The position numbers were made by a program, and so were the translations under genes. Below, piece after piece: positions 35,377-44,088 of a stretch of 64,000 nucleotides of DNA (position 1 is the first letter of the stretch; every line of letters starts with the position of its first letter). This stretch comes from JAAZCI01 sp046462535 (lineage in GTDB: Bacteria; Pseudomonadota; Gammaproteobacteria; Cardiobacteriales; Wohlfahrtiimonadaceae), in contig JBKGVF010000010.1 in NCBI GenBank assembly GCA_046462535.1, positions 107,726 through 171,725 of the forward strand. Reading direction: 5' to 3'. A model generated the notes under the pieces. That model had not been told where the DNA came from, ran no database searches, and saw only the letters and a list, made by a program, of their open reading frames with translations.

Positions 35377-35481
35377 TCTCTATCCTTTACTATTAATATC
35401 GTTCATATTTTGGGGTGCTGGCATTATAAAAAGTTGTTAGCACCACTCTGTCCACTCTCTTTAGTATAGTGGAAGCATCCA

Positions 35482-35504
35482 TAAGGGGGAGGGCTACCCC
35501 CTTA
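35482..35504. other. GC-rich hairpin between glpK and glpD
   Basis: An 8-bp stem (TAAGGGGG/CCCCCTTA) with a 7-base loop in the gap between glpK and glpD. No T-tract follows on either strand, so it may stabilise or process mRNA and need not terminate. Confidence 0.45.
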
Positions 35505-35512
35505 ATAATTAC

Positions 35513-35533
35513 TAATTAATAATTAATAATTAA
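35513..35533. repeat. Three tandem copies of TAATTAA
   Basis: The heptamer TAATTAA is repeated three times head to tail just downstream of glpK, next to a hairpin. It is pure AT and may be a simple repeat. Confidence 0.6.
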
Positions 35534-35558
35534 TTATACAAGATACTATGAGTTCTCA

Positions 35559-37061
35559 TTAGGGTTTATAGTGTTGGGTCGCTGCTACTGCTTTTTTCCA
35601 ACCATCATAGAGCTCTCTTCTACGCTCCTCCTCCATTGTGGGGGCAAACTCCCGATTTAACGCCCACCGTGTAGCGATCTCCTCTTTCGATTGCCAAAAT
35701 CCTACTGCGAGCCCTGCTAAATATGCAGCACCTAATGCCGTCGTCTCTGCCACCTCTGGACGCTCAACTACAACCCCTAATAGATCGCTTTGAAACTGCA
35801 TTAAAAAGTTATTACTAACTGCTCCCCCATCTACCCTCAACTTCTGCAGTGCAATTCCAGAATCCTGCTCCATCGCTTCAAGAACATCGCGCGTTTGGTA
35901 AGCTAAAGATTCTAATGTGGCACGAATAAAGTGCTCCTTATCGGTCCCTCTTGTCAGACCAAAAATCGCCCCCCGGGCATCTGGATCCCAATATGGTGCA
36001 CCCAATCCAACAAATGCAGGGACAACATAAACACCAGCTGTATCCTCCACTCGCGTAGCATAGAGCTCAGATTGTGGGGCCGTCTGCAACATTCTTAATC
36101 CATCTCTTAACCATTGGATCGCTGAGCCTGCAACAAAGATGGAACCCTCTAGCGCATACTCAACCTCGCCATCTAAGCCCCAAGCTATAGTCGTTAATAA
36201 TCCATTCTCAGAGTGAACCCCCTCTTTACCGGTATTCATCAACATAAAGCAGCCAGTGCCATAGGTGTTCTTAGCCATCCCCTTGCTAAAGCAAGCTTGA
36301 CCAAATAGTGCAGCTTGCTGATCCCCAGCTGCGCCAGCAATAGGTACTCTATAACCGAAAAAATGTTTTCCTGTGGTCTTACCATAGATATGGGAGGAAG
36401 GTCTCACCTCAGGTAGCATCGCTTTAGGAATATTTAATATTGCTAATAACTCATCATCCCAAGAGAGCTCATAGATATTATAAATGAGTGTACGGCTAGC
36501 ATTAGAGTAATCAGTAACATGCGCCTCTCCACCTGTCAGTTTCCAGATCAACCAACTATCTATTGTGCCAAAAAGTAACTCCCCCCGTTCCGCACGCTCT
36601 TGGGCACCAGGTACATGATCCAATATCCAACGGATCTTAGTGCCAGAGAAGTATGGGTCTATCAATAGACCGGTTTTAGATTTAAAGGTCGCCTCAAGAT
36701 CTTTAGCCCGTAATGTTTGGCAGATCCCCTCCGATTGTCGTGATTGCCATACCAACGCATTATAGATCGGCTCACCTGTCTCCTTATCCCATACTACTGT
36801 TGTCTCCCGCTGGTTAGTAATACCGATTCCCACAACTTGTCCAGCGGAGATATTACTCTCAGTTAAGACAGTAGCCATCACTGATAAAACCGAACCCCAA
36901 ATCTCTGTTGCATCATGCTCAACCCACCCTGATTTAGGAAAGTGTTGTGTAAACTCTCGCTGTGCAACGCCCTTGATCTCACCCTCTTGATTAAACAAGA
37001 TAGCCCGAGTACTTGTAGTGCCCTGATCTATTGATAAGATATACTCTCTTCGCTTACTCAT
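35559..37061 (-). CDS. glpK: Glycerol kinase
   Basis: A FGGY-family kinase of 500 residues from the chosen start. SIDQGTTSTRAILF opens the protein, GAAGDQQAALFGQ and LRVDGGAVSNNFLMQF are conserved. The frame reads up to 37127, overlapping glpF, but the ATG at 37061 has AGGAGA at good distance and fits the family length. It phosphorylates glycerol to glycerol-3-phosphate for glpD. It follows glpF after 10 bases and is surely co-transcribed. Confidence 0.95.
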   Translation of the reverse strand: MSKRREYILSIDQGTTSTRAILFNQEGEIKGVAQREFTQHFPKSGWVEHDATEIWGSVLSVMATVLTESNISAGQVVGIGITNQRETTVVWDKETGEPIYNALVWQSRQSEGICQTLRAKDLEATFKSKTGLLIDPYFSGTKIRWILDHVPGAQERAERGELLFGTIDSWLIWKLTGGEAHVTDYSNASRTLIYNIYELSWDDELLAILNIPKAMLPEVRPSSHIYGKTTGKHFFGYRVPIAGAAGDQQAALFGQACFSKGMAKNTYGTGCFMLMNTGKEGVHSENGLLTTIAWGLDGEVEYALEGSIFVAGSAIQWLRDGLRMLQTAPQSELYATRVEDTAGVYVVPAFVGLGAPYWDPDARGAIFGLTRGTDKEHFIRATLESLAYQTRDVLEAMEQDSGIALQKLRVDGGAVSNNFLMQFQSDLLGVVVERPEVAETTALGAAYLAGLAVGFWQSKEEIATRWALNREFAPTMEEERRRELYDGWKKAVAATQHYKP

Positions 37062-37071
37062 GATGCTTCTC

Positions 37072-37899
37072 CTATATAAGTGGCTCAACCTGATCCTTAA
37101 GGTAGTGCCGATTACTAAACTGCCCAAATACCAAAAGTAGAAGGGCGGTAATCAATCCACCAATTACCCAAATCGCTCCTCCCCCATCTGTATAAAAAAC
37201 TCGATAAAGACCTGTGCCGATTATACTACCCGAGAGAGGACCTAAGAGCGGGACTAAAGCATATTTCCAGTTAGAGTCCCCTTTTCCACTAATGGGAAGC
37301 AATGCATGCATTATGCGTGGCCCTAAATCCCGTGCAGGATTAATCGCGTAGCCTGTAGGGCCCCCTAAGCTAAAGCCGATAGCTGTAATTAAAAAACCGA
37401 TCATAATAGGATTTAACCCATCGGAAAAAGGGGTGACATTAATAGCAAGAATGCCAAACAGTAATACGGCTGTCCCAATAATTTCGGTAAGATAGTTGCC
37501 AACATAATTGTTGATCTGTGGCGTTGTACAGAAGATATCCCGCTTTGCCACAACATCCTCTGTCACTCTAAAATGCCCTAAATAGACCAACCAGACTAAA
37601 AGTGCACCGACCATTGCTCCTAAAAACTGCATTACCACTAAACCAGGAAGAGCACTCCAAGCTATCCCACCATTAATAGCCTGTCCCAATGTTACTGCGG
37701 GATTTAAGTGGGCGATACCCCCCATGCCGATACTGGCATAAATCCCAATCGTAACCGCAAATCCCCAGCCGAAAGCGATAACAACCCATCCTCCTCCTGC
37801 CCCTTTCGAACGATTGAGAACGACCGTCGCCACAACCCCACCCCCAAACAGAATCATTACAGCAGTCCCTATTAACTCACCTAAATAGATCCCATCCAT
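37072..37899 (-). CDS. glpF: Glycerol facilitator (aquaglyceroporin)
   Basis: A 275-residue MIP-family channel with six helices plus two half-helices. Both NPA boxes are present (HLNPAVTLGQ and INPARDLGPR); the Asp after the second NPAR is the glycerol-facilitator signature that separates it from water-only channels. GGAGG lies before the ATG. It leads the glpF-glpK operon. The promoter region is shared with divergent ahpD and contains an 18-bp palindrome. Confidence 0.95.
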   Translation of the reverse strand: MDGIYLGELIGTAVMILFGGGVVATVVLNRSKGAGGGWVVIAFGWGFAVTIGIYASIGMGGIAHLNPAVTLGQAINGGIAWSALPGLVVMQFLGAMVGALLVWLVYLGHFRVTEDVVAKRDIFCTTPQINNYVGNYLTEIIGTAVLLFGILAINVTPFSDGLNPIMIGFLITAIGFSLGGPTGYAINPARDLGPRIMHALLPISGKGDSNWKYALVPLLGPLSGSIIGTGLYRVFYTDGGGAIWVIGGLITALLLLVFGQFSNRHYLKDQVEPLI

Positions 37900-38227
37900 T
37901 GCCCACCTCCAGCCGCCGCTTACCCTAAAATTAATTAGTACATGCCTGAACCCAAAGGATCTCTATAGAGATCCCTCCAATATTCAGATAAGAGAGATTA
38001 CAATAACCTCAAATTTCAGAATAGAAGAGTTAGGATGGGTAAGCAATCATAAAATCATAATTTAAAAGATCTTAAATGATCACAGCAGCTTTGATTAAAA
38101 ATATTTAATGATTGCAATAGAAAGATTCCATATGATTTATCATCAGTGCTATGCTTCAATAGTAAGTCTCTAAAGGGACTTTCCCCCACTTACACCGAAA
38201 TACCAAAAACTGGAGGTTATTAGAATT
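37900..38227. other. Divergent intergenic region glpF/ahpD
   Basis: 328 bases without a gene. It holds a perfect 18-bp palindrome at 37957-37974, a possible extended -10 (TG-n-TATGCT, 38147-38155) for ahpD, and an OxyR-like spaced pattern at about 38117-38152. The rest is AT-rich with no open frame of note. Confidence 0.5.
37957..37974. promoter_or_regulatory. 18-bp perfect palindrome upstream of glpF
   Basis: GGATCTCTATAGAGATCC reads the same on both strands, 58 bases before the glpF ATG. It does not match the GlpR operator of E. coli. It is likely an operator or cruciform-forming site for control of glpFK. Confidence 0.5.
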
Positions 38228-38749
38228 ATGGCTATTGAAAAGATTAAAAATGCACTACCTGCTTATGCTCGTGATATGCGTTTAAATGTCTCTACCGTAT
38301 TAACGGAAAATGGTGCTCCTGGTTTAGAGGAGCGTCAAATTGCTGCTATTGCACTCGCATCTGCCATGGCAACAAACTCAAAAGAGCTAATTGGTTATAT
38401 TGAAGAATTCGCTCAAGATCTCTTAACTGAAGAGGAGTTTACGGGCGCTCAAATTGCCAATAGTATTATGAGCATGAACAATATTTACTACCGCTTTCTA
38501 CATCTAGTAAGCAATAAAGAGTATGGTAATCTTCCCGCTCGTCTTCGCATGAATCAGATGGCTAATCCGGGTTTAGATAAAGCAACATTTGAGTTAGCGT
38601 CAATTGCTGTCTCTGCAATTAATGGCTGTGGGATGTGCATCGACTCTCATGAGAAAGCTCTGCGTGAATTAGGGGTGAGCTCTCAAGGAATTCAATCTGC
38701 CATCCGTATCGCAGCTGTACTCTTCTCTGTAGCAACAGCGATTAAGTAA
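38228..38749 (+). CDS. ahpD: AhpD-like alkylhydroperoxidase (carboxymuconolactone decarboxylase family)
   Basis: A 173-residue helical protein close in length and order to AhpD. The redox pair C-x2-C lies in NGCGMCIDSHEKAL near residue 132, with the Glu/His proton relay nearby. AhpD reduces peroxides, often as partner of AhpC, but ahpC is not within the window. It has its own strong terminator and is a single gene. Confidence 0.85.
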   Translation: MAIEKIKNALPAYARDMRLNVSTVLTENGAPGLEERQIAAIALASAMATNSKELIGYIEEFAQDLLTEEEFTGAQIANSIMSMNNIYYRFLHLVSNKEYGNLPARLRMNQMANPGLDKATFELASIAVSAINGCGMCIDSHEKALRELGVSSQGIQSAIRIAAVLFSVATAIK

Positions 38750-38793
38750 GAGTATTTTAGATTTTAGAAAGATCTTTGTTAAGATCTCTCAAG

Positions 38794-38819
38794 AAGGCGC
38801 TCAAAAACTTGAGTGCCTT
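38794..38819 (+). terminator. Strong terminator downstream of ahpD
   Basis: An 11-bp stem (one G-T pair) with a 4-base loop (AAGGCGCTCAA ... TTGAGTGCCTT) followed by six T. A clear intrinsic terminator for ahpD. Confidence 0.9.
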
Positions 38820-39018
38820 TTTTATGTGCGCTGTAATAATTGATTAGCGGCGAGAAGAGACTTACGCTAGTAGAGAATGGAAGTGCGCTATAATGGATGA
38901 AATTACCGAGCCACTTACTACTATAAAGTAATATGGCAATGCAATGCGCCACAATAAATAGTAGCTTAATCGAGTTACCAATAAATATTTATACCTGATT
39001 TAGGAGGGGTCACCACTT

Positions 39019-40287
39019 ATGTGTATCCAAGAGTACTGGCAATCAGTAGGTGAAGCGAGCCGCCATGCCGCTTCAGAATTAGCCCTTGCAGACTCAAGCG
39101 CAAAAAATAATCTGCTTACAATACTCCACAGAGAGATCGTAGAGCATTGTGAAGCAATTATTGATGCAAATAAAGAAGATATTGAAGCGGCAGAAGAGAA
39201 GGATTACGATGCTGCCTTTATTGATCGCCTACTGCTAAATAGAGAGCGTATCTTAGAGATGGCCGAAGGGGTTAAAGAGATGGTTCTACTTCCCGATCCT
39301 GTTGGTGAAATGCTCAATATTCGTGTTCGTCCAAGTGGTATTCGAGTGGGACAGATGCGGGTGCCATTAGGGGTCATTGGCATCATCTACGAATCACGTC
39401 CTAATGTCACTATCGATGCCGCTGCTTTAGCCTTAAAATCAGGCAATGCATCGATCTTAAGAGGAGGTAGTGAAGCATTTCATACCAATCAATATCTTGC
39501 GAAATTGATACAGAGTGCTCTAAAAAAGAGTGGACTTCCTCCAAAATCGGTTCAGATAATCAACACAACCGATCGCGCGATTGTCGACGCCATGATTACA
39601 TCTCCAGAATATATCGATGTCGTTATTCCCCGTGGCGGTCAATCTTTAGTGCGCCGTATTAATGAAAAGGCAACAGTTCCAGTCATTAAACATCTTGATG
39701 GTATCTGCCACACCTATGTCGATAAAGCAGCTGATATTACTAAAGCTCTTGCAGTTGTTGATAATGCAAAAACACAACGATATGCGCCCTGTAATGCTCT
39801 AGAGACACTTTTAATTCACTCCGCTATAGCACCGCAATTTCTACCTAAAATTGGAGAGGTGCTGGTCAAGAAAGGAGTTGAGCTAAGAGCTGATGAGGCT
39901 TCAGCTCTACTCTTAGATGGTGCAGGCATTCCTAATCGGGCAGCAACAGAGCAAGATTGGTCTGCAGAGTATCTTGCCCCTATCTTAGCGATTAAAGTTG
40001 TTCCCTCATTAAATGAGGCTATTGATCATATCAATCATTATGGATCGCAACATACAGATGTCATCATCACCGAAAATCATACCGATGCCATGCACTTTTT
40101 ACGAGCCGTAGATTCAGCATGTGTCATGATTAACGCATCCTCTCGTTTTGCCGATGGCTTTGAGTTTGGACTAGGCGCCGAGATTGGGATCTCTACCGAT
40201 AAGCTTCATGTGCGCGGTCCTGTCGGTTTAGAGGGATTAACCTCATTAAAGTATATTGTTTTTGGTAATGGAGAGGGGCGTAGTTAA
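39019..40287 (+). CDS. proA: Glutamate-5-semialdehyde dehydrogenase (gamma-glutamyl phosphate reductase)
   Basis: A 422-residue aldehyde-dehydrogenase-fold enzyme that reduces gamma-glutamyl phosphate in proline synthesis. IGIIYESRPNVTIDAAALALKSG is the cofactor region and the catalytic Cys lies in YAPCNALETLLIH near residue 258. C-terminal LGAEIGISTDKLHVRGPVGL is typical. proB is not adjacent. AGGAGG lies before the ATG. It is a single gene ending at a hairpin. Confidence 0.95.
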   Translation: MCIQEYWQSVGEASRHAASELALADSSAKNNLLTILHREIVEHCEAIIDANKEDIEAAEEKDYDAAFIDRLLLNRERILEMAEGVKEMVLLPDPVGEMLNIRVRPSGIRVGQMRVPLGVIGIIYESRPNVTIDAAALALKSGNASILRGGSEAFHTNQYLAKLIQSALKKSGLPPKSVQIINTTDRAIVDAMITSPEYIDVVIPRGGQSLVRRINEKATVPVIKHLDGICHTYVDKAADITKALAVVDNAKTQRYAPCNALETLLIHSAIAPQFLPKIGEVLVKKGVELRADEASALLLDGAGIPNRAATEQDWSAEYLAPILAIKVVPSLNEAIDHINHYGSQHTDVIITENHTDAMHFLRAVDSACVMINASSRFADGFEFGLGAEIGISTDKLHVRGPVGLEGLTSLKYIVFGNGEGRS

Positions 40288-40310
40288 GCCCGTCATCTAA
40301 CTGCTTACAT

Positions 40311-40330
40311 AAGCCCTTTAAAAAGGGCTT
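40311..40330 (+). terminator. Hairpin downstream of proA
   Basis: AAGCCCTT pairs with AAGGGCTT around a 4-base loop; the following bases are AT-rich (TAAATTAAG) without a pure T-run. Probable terminator for proA. Confidence 0.6.
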
Positions 40331-40452
40331 TAAATTAAGCAATATATATAAAGATAATCTCCCCTCTTAATGATAAAATGGGAGCCCATCGAACTAACAG
40401 ATTAATGCACTCTTCTAAAGAAGATTAGGTGCACAATTATTGGAGAATAGAA

Positions 40453-40791
40453 ATGAGTCAAGAAGCAGCTTTAGCAAAGATTAAGGATCAAGTTACAAAT
40501 AATCCTGTTGTTATCTATATGAAGGGTAGCCCTCAGTTCCCAATGTGTGGCTTCTCAAGCCGTGCAGCACAAGCATTAGCTGACACAGGCCTCCCCTTCT
40601 CATTTGTTAATGTTTTTGATGATGAGAGCATCTATGAACATCTTCCTAAATATGCCGACTGGCCAACCTTCCCTCAGATCTATATTGGTGGTGAACTGGT
40701 AGGTGGTTGCGATATTATATTAGAGCTTGCAGAACGCAATGACCTGAAAGGGATGATGGATGAAGCAATTAAAAAAGCTGAAGAGAAATAG
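40453..40791 (+). CDS. grxD: Monothiol glutaredoxin GrxD
   Basis: A CGFS-type monothiol glutaredoxin (112 residues) that binds a shared 2Fe-2S cluster and takes part in iron-sulfur trafficking. The motif MCGFSSRA is at about residues 32-39, with TFPQIYIGGELVGGCDI downstream. The frame opens at 40429, but the ATG at 40453 has TGGAG upstream and starts at the usual MSQEAAL. It is a single gene with a strong terminator. Confidence 0.95.
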   Translation: MSQEAALAKIKDQVTNNPVVIYMKGSPQFPMCGFSSRAAQALADTGLPFSFVNVFDDESIYEHLPKYADWPTFPQIYIGGELVGGCDIILELAERNDLKGMMDEAIKKAEEK

Positions 40792-40810
40792 AGCATCACA
40801 CCTTCATTAG

Positions 40811-40851
40811 ATCCTACCTAATCTGAGCAGCAGCTATAGATTAGGTGGGAT
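40811..40851 (+). terminator. Terminator downstream of grxD
   Basis: A 14-bp stem (one G-T pair; ATCCTACCTAATCT pairing with AGATTAGGTGGGAT) with a 13-base loop and a five-T tail. Confidence 0.85.
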
Positions 40852-40959
40852 TTTTAATAACCTATCTCTATGTAATGCCCGATAAACGATAGATACTTAT
40901 AGATATATCTCAAATACCCCTAAAACGCGTTCACAACCTTCCTAAACTAGGAGCTCATT

Positions 40960-41595
40960 ATGTCCAATGTGATTGAAGTAAAACATCCACTTGTCGCCCA
41001 TAAATTAGGCAAGATGAGGAAAGCTAATATTACCACTAAAGATTTCAGAACCTTAGCATCTGAAGTGGCAATGTTACTCACCTATGAAGCAACAAAAGAT
41101 CTTAAGCTTGCTCAAACAGAAGTAACAGGATGGGCAGGTCCGGTAGTTGTAGAGGAGTTAAAGGGACGTAAAATTACACTTGTTCCAATCTTAAGGGCTG
41201 GAATTGGTATGCTTCAGGGTGTTTTAGATCTTATCCCTAGTGCTCGAGTATCGGTCGTTGGTTTAGAGCGTGATCCCGATACATTAGCTCCTAGAGCCTA
41301 TTATCATAAATTAACTACCCATATGGAGGATCGAACAGCACTAATCTTAGATCCTATGTTAGCAACAGGGGGTTCGGTCATCGCCACTGTCGATCTGCTT
41401 AAAGAGGCTGGTTGCCAAGATATTAAATCACTCTTTTTAGTCGCTGCTCCCGAAGGGATTGCCGCATTACAAGAGGCACATCCCGATGTTGAGATCTATA
41501 CTGCCTCAATCGATCATGGCTTAGATGAGAATGCCTATATCTTGCCAGGCTTAGGAGATGCTGGTGATAAAATTTTTGGAACGGTTGAATCTTAA
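40960..41595 (+). CDS. upp: Uracil phosphoribosyltransferase
   Basis: 211 residues. Makes UMP from uracil and PRPP (pyrimidine salvage). The PRPP loop LILDPMLATGGSVIATVD and the C-terminal uracil loop YILPGLGDAGDKIFGT are intact. Length is typical. Its stop is one base before the start codon of the Slt-type transglycosylase, so the two may be co-translated. Confidence 0.95.
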   Translation: MSNVIEVKHPLVAHKLGKMRKANITTKDFRTLASEVAMLLTYEATKDLKLAQTEVTGWAGPVVVEELKGRKITLVPILRAGIGMLQGVLDLIPSARVSVVGLERDPDTLAPRAYYHKLTTHMEDRTALILDPMLATGGSVIATVDLLKEAGCQDIKSLFLVAAPEGIAALQEAHPDVEIYTASIDHGLDENAYILPGLGDAGDKIFGTVES

Positions 41596-41596
41596 G

Positions 41597-43495
41597 ATGA
41601 ATCTGATACAGAAACGGACAAGCCTGATTACCCTCGTTGCACTCCTCCTCACCCTTCTATTGACCACTCCCGCCTTAGGTCTTCCGAGTGAAGTTCAGTG
41701 GTATCATGAGGGTAAACAATCGATTATTCGTAAAGATTGGGCTGCCTATGAAGCATCCAAAAAACTGCTGGCCCGTTCTCCACTCCTTCCCTATTTAGAA
41801 TATCACTACTTCAATACATTGCTAGAGAGTCAGAATCCTGAGCTAATTCTCGACTTTATTAAACGCAATCCAGAGCGCCCATTTACCGCAACATTAAAAA
41901 ATCGCCTCTTTAGTAATGAACTTAAGAAGAAAAATTACACTTTTCTACTCAATAATGAGCTGCTGCTCAATACCCAAAACTTACGCTGCATGCTCTATGA
42001 GGCCCAAATAGAGGAGAATCCAAATCTCTTCAATACCGATAACTTTAAAGAGGAGTGGATTAATGCCCTTACCCTACCGACGAGTTGCAATTTAGCCGAA
42101 CGCTTCTGGTTAAAACGCACTCTCCCTCAATATCTAATTCAAGAAAAGATTTATGAACGGCTCGAACGTACCTATATAACCCGAGCTAAAGAGCTCCTCC
42201 CCTATCTTTCTGAAGATGAACAACAATTCTTCAATCACTTCATCCCCCTACTTGAAGTACCAAAAAAGATCCTCTCGACAACCTCCTTCTACCCAGAGCG
42301 TGGCCGTTACTATGCACTAATTATTAAGCGTTGGGCCTCCCAAAATTCAGTAGCTGCACAAGAGGGGCTCGATTACCTTATGAGCCACAATCTCTTTACA
42401 CAGAAAGAGTTTATCCCTCTACGCAATCAGCTCGCTATCTTTCAAGCGGGGCGTACCGACGCCTACAAACCTCTAGAGCGTATTTTAGCTATTCCTGAAA
42501 AGGAGCGAACAGATCAGTTGCGCCAATGGGGATTTCGCCTTGCTGCACAAGCTAAAGAGTATCAGTTAGCCTACGACTTCTTAACACATATGAGTAACGA
42601 AACACAAAAAGAGGCTGTCTGGACCTACTGGATAGGGCGAATGAATGAGAAACTCAATCGTCATGCTGCCGCAGCAACTGAGTATCGAAAAATTGCGAAT
42701 CAACCTAACTTTTATGGTTTTTTAGCAGCCGATAAGATCAGTAGCGATTATACCGTGTTACATCAGATGGTAAGAGATCCTGTAGGCTCGGCTGTTCTTC
42801 CCATCAATGATGAGATCCGCACAAGCCTACTACTCTCCTTAACAGATGAGGAGCATTATGCTCGCTCAGAGTGGCTCAATGGCATTCGCAAACTAACAAA
42901 AAAAGAGCAACACTTTGCCAGCATTTATGCATATCAAGAGCATCTTTACGATTTTAGCATTCGTGCTGCCATTATGGCGAAAGCTCGAGGTGGTCTCTCA
43001 TTACGTTATCCGAGCAACTATATCCAAGAAATTGAGCATAATATTAATGATGAATGGCTCTCCCACTATGTGGTTTTAGGATTAATTCGCCAGGAGAGTC
43101 TTTTTCATGAACGGGCTAAATCCGCGGCAAATGCTTATGGATTAATGCAGTTACTCATTCCAACTGCTGAGCGAATGAGTAGAATGTTAAATGAACCACG
43201 ACGGGAATCCCTCTACAATCCAAAAGCAAATATTCGTTACGGTATTGCGTACCTTCATCATTTAAGTGAAGAGGTAGGCAGCTGCCTTCCCCATATATTA
43301 GCCAGCTATAATGCAGGACCAACTACGGTAAAACGATGGATTTGGGATGAAATGGATGATGTGGTGCTCTGGATTGAGAGTATCCCTTACTATGAAACAC
43401 GTAACTATGTAAAAAATGTTTTAGAAAATACAATTATCTATCATCACATTAATAACGATAATGAACGTCTAACGAGATATCTACAGTGTGATTAA
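41597..43495 (+). CDS. slt: Soluble lytic murein transglycosylase (Slt70-like)
   Basis: 632 residues. A signal peptide (long hydrophobic stretch, cleavage after TPALG near residue 30) leads a superhelical U/L-domain rich in helices, then a C-terminal lysozyme-like domain. The catalytic Glu lies in GLIRQESLFHERAKSAANAYGLMQL near residue 510, and the later SYNAGPTTV motif is present. It cleaves peptidoglycan glycan strands in the periplasm. The ATG at 41597 is preferred to an in-frame upstream start inside upp. Next gene is DUF2726. Confidence 0.9.
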   Translation: MNLIQKRTSLITLVALLLTLLLTTPALGLPSEVQWYHEGKQSIIRKDWAAYEASKKLLARSPLLPYLEYHYFNTLLESQNPELILDFIKRNPERPFTATLKNRLFSNELKKKNYTFLLNNELLLNTQNLRCMLYEAQIEENPNLFNTDNFKEEWINALTLPTSCNLAERFWLKRTLPQYLIQEKIYERLERTYITRAKELLPYLSEDEQQFFNHFIPLLEVPKKILSTTSFYPERGRYYALIIKRWASQNSVAAQEGLDYLMSHNLFTQKEFIPLRNQLAIFQAGRTDAYKPLERILAIPEKERTDQLRQWGFRLAAQAKEYQLAYDFLTHMSNETQKEAVWTYWIGRMNEKLNRHAAAATEYRKIANQPNFYGFLAADKISSDYTVLHQMVRDPVGSAVLPINDEIRTSLLLSLTDEEHYARSEWLNGIRKLTKKEQHFASIYAYQEHLYDFSIRAAIMAKARGGLSLRYPSNYIQEIEHNINDEWLSHYVVLGLIRQESLFHERAKSAANAYGLMQLLIPTAERMSRMLNEPRRESLYNPKANIRYGIAYLHHLSEEVGSCLPHILASYNAGPTTVKRWIWDEMDDVVLWIESIPYYETRNYVKNVLENTIIYHHINNDNERLTRYLQCD

Positions 43496-43505
43496 GAGGT
43501 AACTG

Positions 43506-44078
43506 ATGTTTTTAAAATACTTCACACTTCTTCTTATCATTCTTTCTGTTCTCTACTATCTGCACCTTAGGCGCGCTTATCGAAAACGCATAGAGCAGGA
43601 GAATATTCAAGATATTCCTACTCCGAGCCACTGGTATCACAAACGTTATGAACTCTATACCAGTAGCGAGCGTAGAGTATTTAAAACATTAGAGCTCGCC
43701 AGTGTACCCCTTAATCTCAAGGTACAGGGGAAGATACCCCTAACCGAACTGATTTTTGTCCGACCAGAGTTAACTCAAGAGGACTTTGAACTCTCTTTCC
43801 AAAAAATTAAAGATATATTGCTCGATTTTGTGTTGCTCGATGGTGAGACCCTACAACCCCTTTTAGTGATTACCCTCCTCTTTCAACCAGAAAATAGTGA
43901 GTTGTTACGAGAGCTTAAACTGCATAATGCTTTCATCGAAGAGGCTCTAAATCAAGCCTCCCTTCCTCTCCTCTATCTCTATGAGGCTGATAAATACTCT
44001 ATCGAGCATCTTCGAGCAGCTATTGAGCAAAAAATTGGGCGCACCACAACGATACTTAACCCACCCTCCACCCATTAG
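43506..44078 (+). CDS. Membrane-anchored DUF2726-type protein with altered nuclease-like core
   Basis: 190 residues. One N-terminal membrane helix (about 4-22) and a cytoplasmic domain with the DUF2726 pattern: SSERRVFKTLELA at the start, FQKIKDILLDFVLLDGETLQPLLVI in the middle, and NQASLPLLYLYEAD near the end. Where DUF2726 proteins usually carry an acidic ExD(D)xxH-like segment, this one reads ITLLFQPENS, so nuclease-type ligands seem lost. It lies 10 bases after slt and 10 bases before pilS, likely one operon. Function unknown. Confidence 0.55.
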   Translation: MFLKYFTLLLIILSVLYYLHLRRAYRKRIEQENIQDIPTPSHWYHKRYELYTSSERRVFKTLELASVPLNLKVQGKIPLTELIFVRPELTQEDFELSFQKIKDILLDFVLLDGETLQPLLVITLLFQPENSELLRELKLHNAFIEEALNQASLPLLYLYEADKYSIEHLRAAIEQKIGRTTTILNPPSTH

Positions 44079-44088
44079 GCCCTGATAT

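Noticed and set aside
35482..35504. GC hairpin as a glpK terminator
   Set aside because: No T-run follows on the minus strand, so I listed it only as a hairpin.
37957..37974. The glpF palindrome as a GlpR operator
   Set aside because: Its sequence does not fit the E. coli GlpR consensus (WATGTTCGWT-type half sites).
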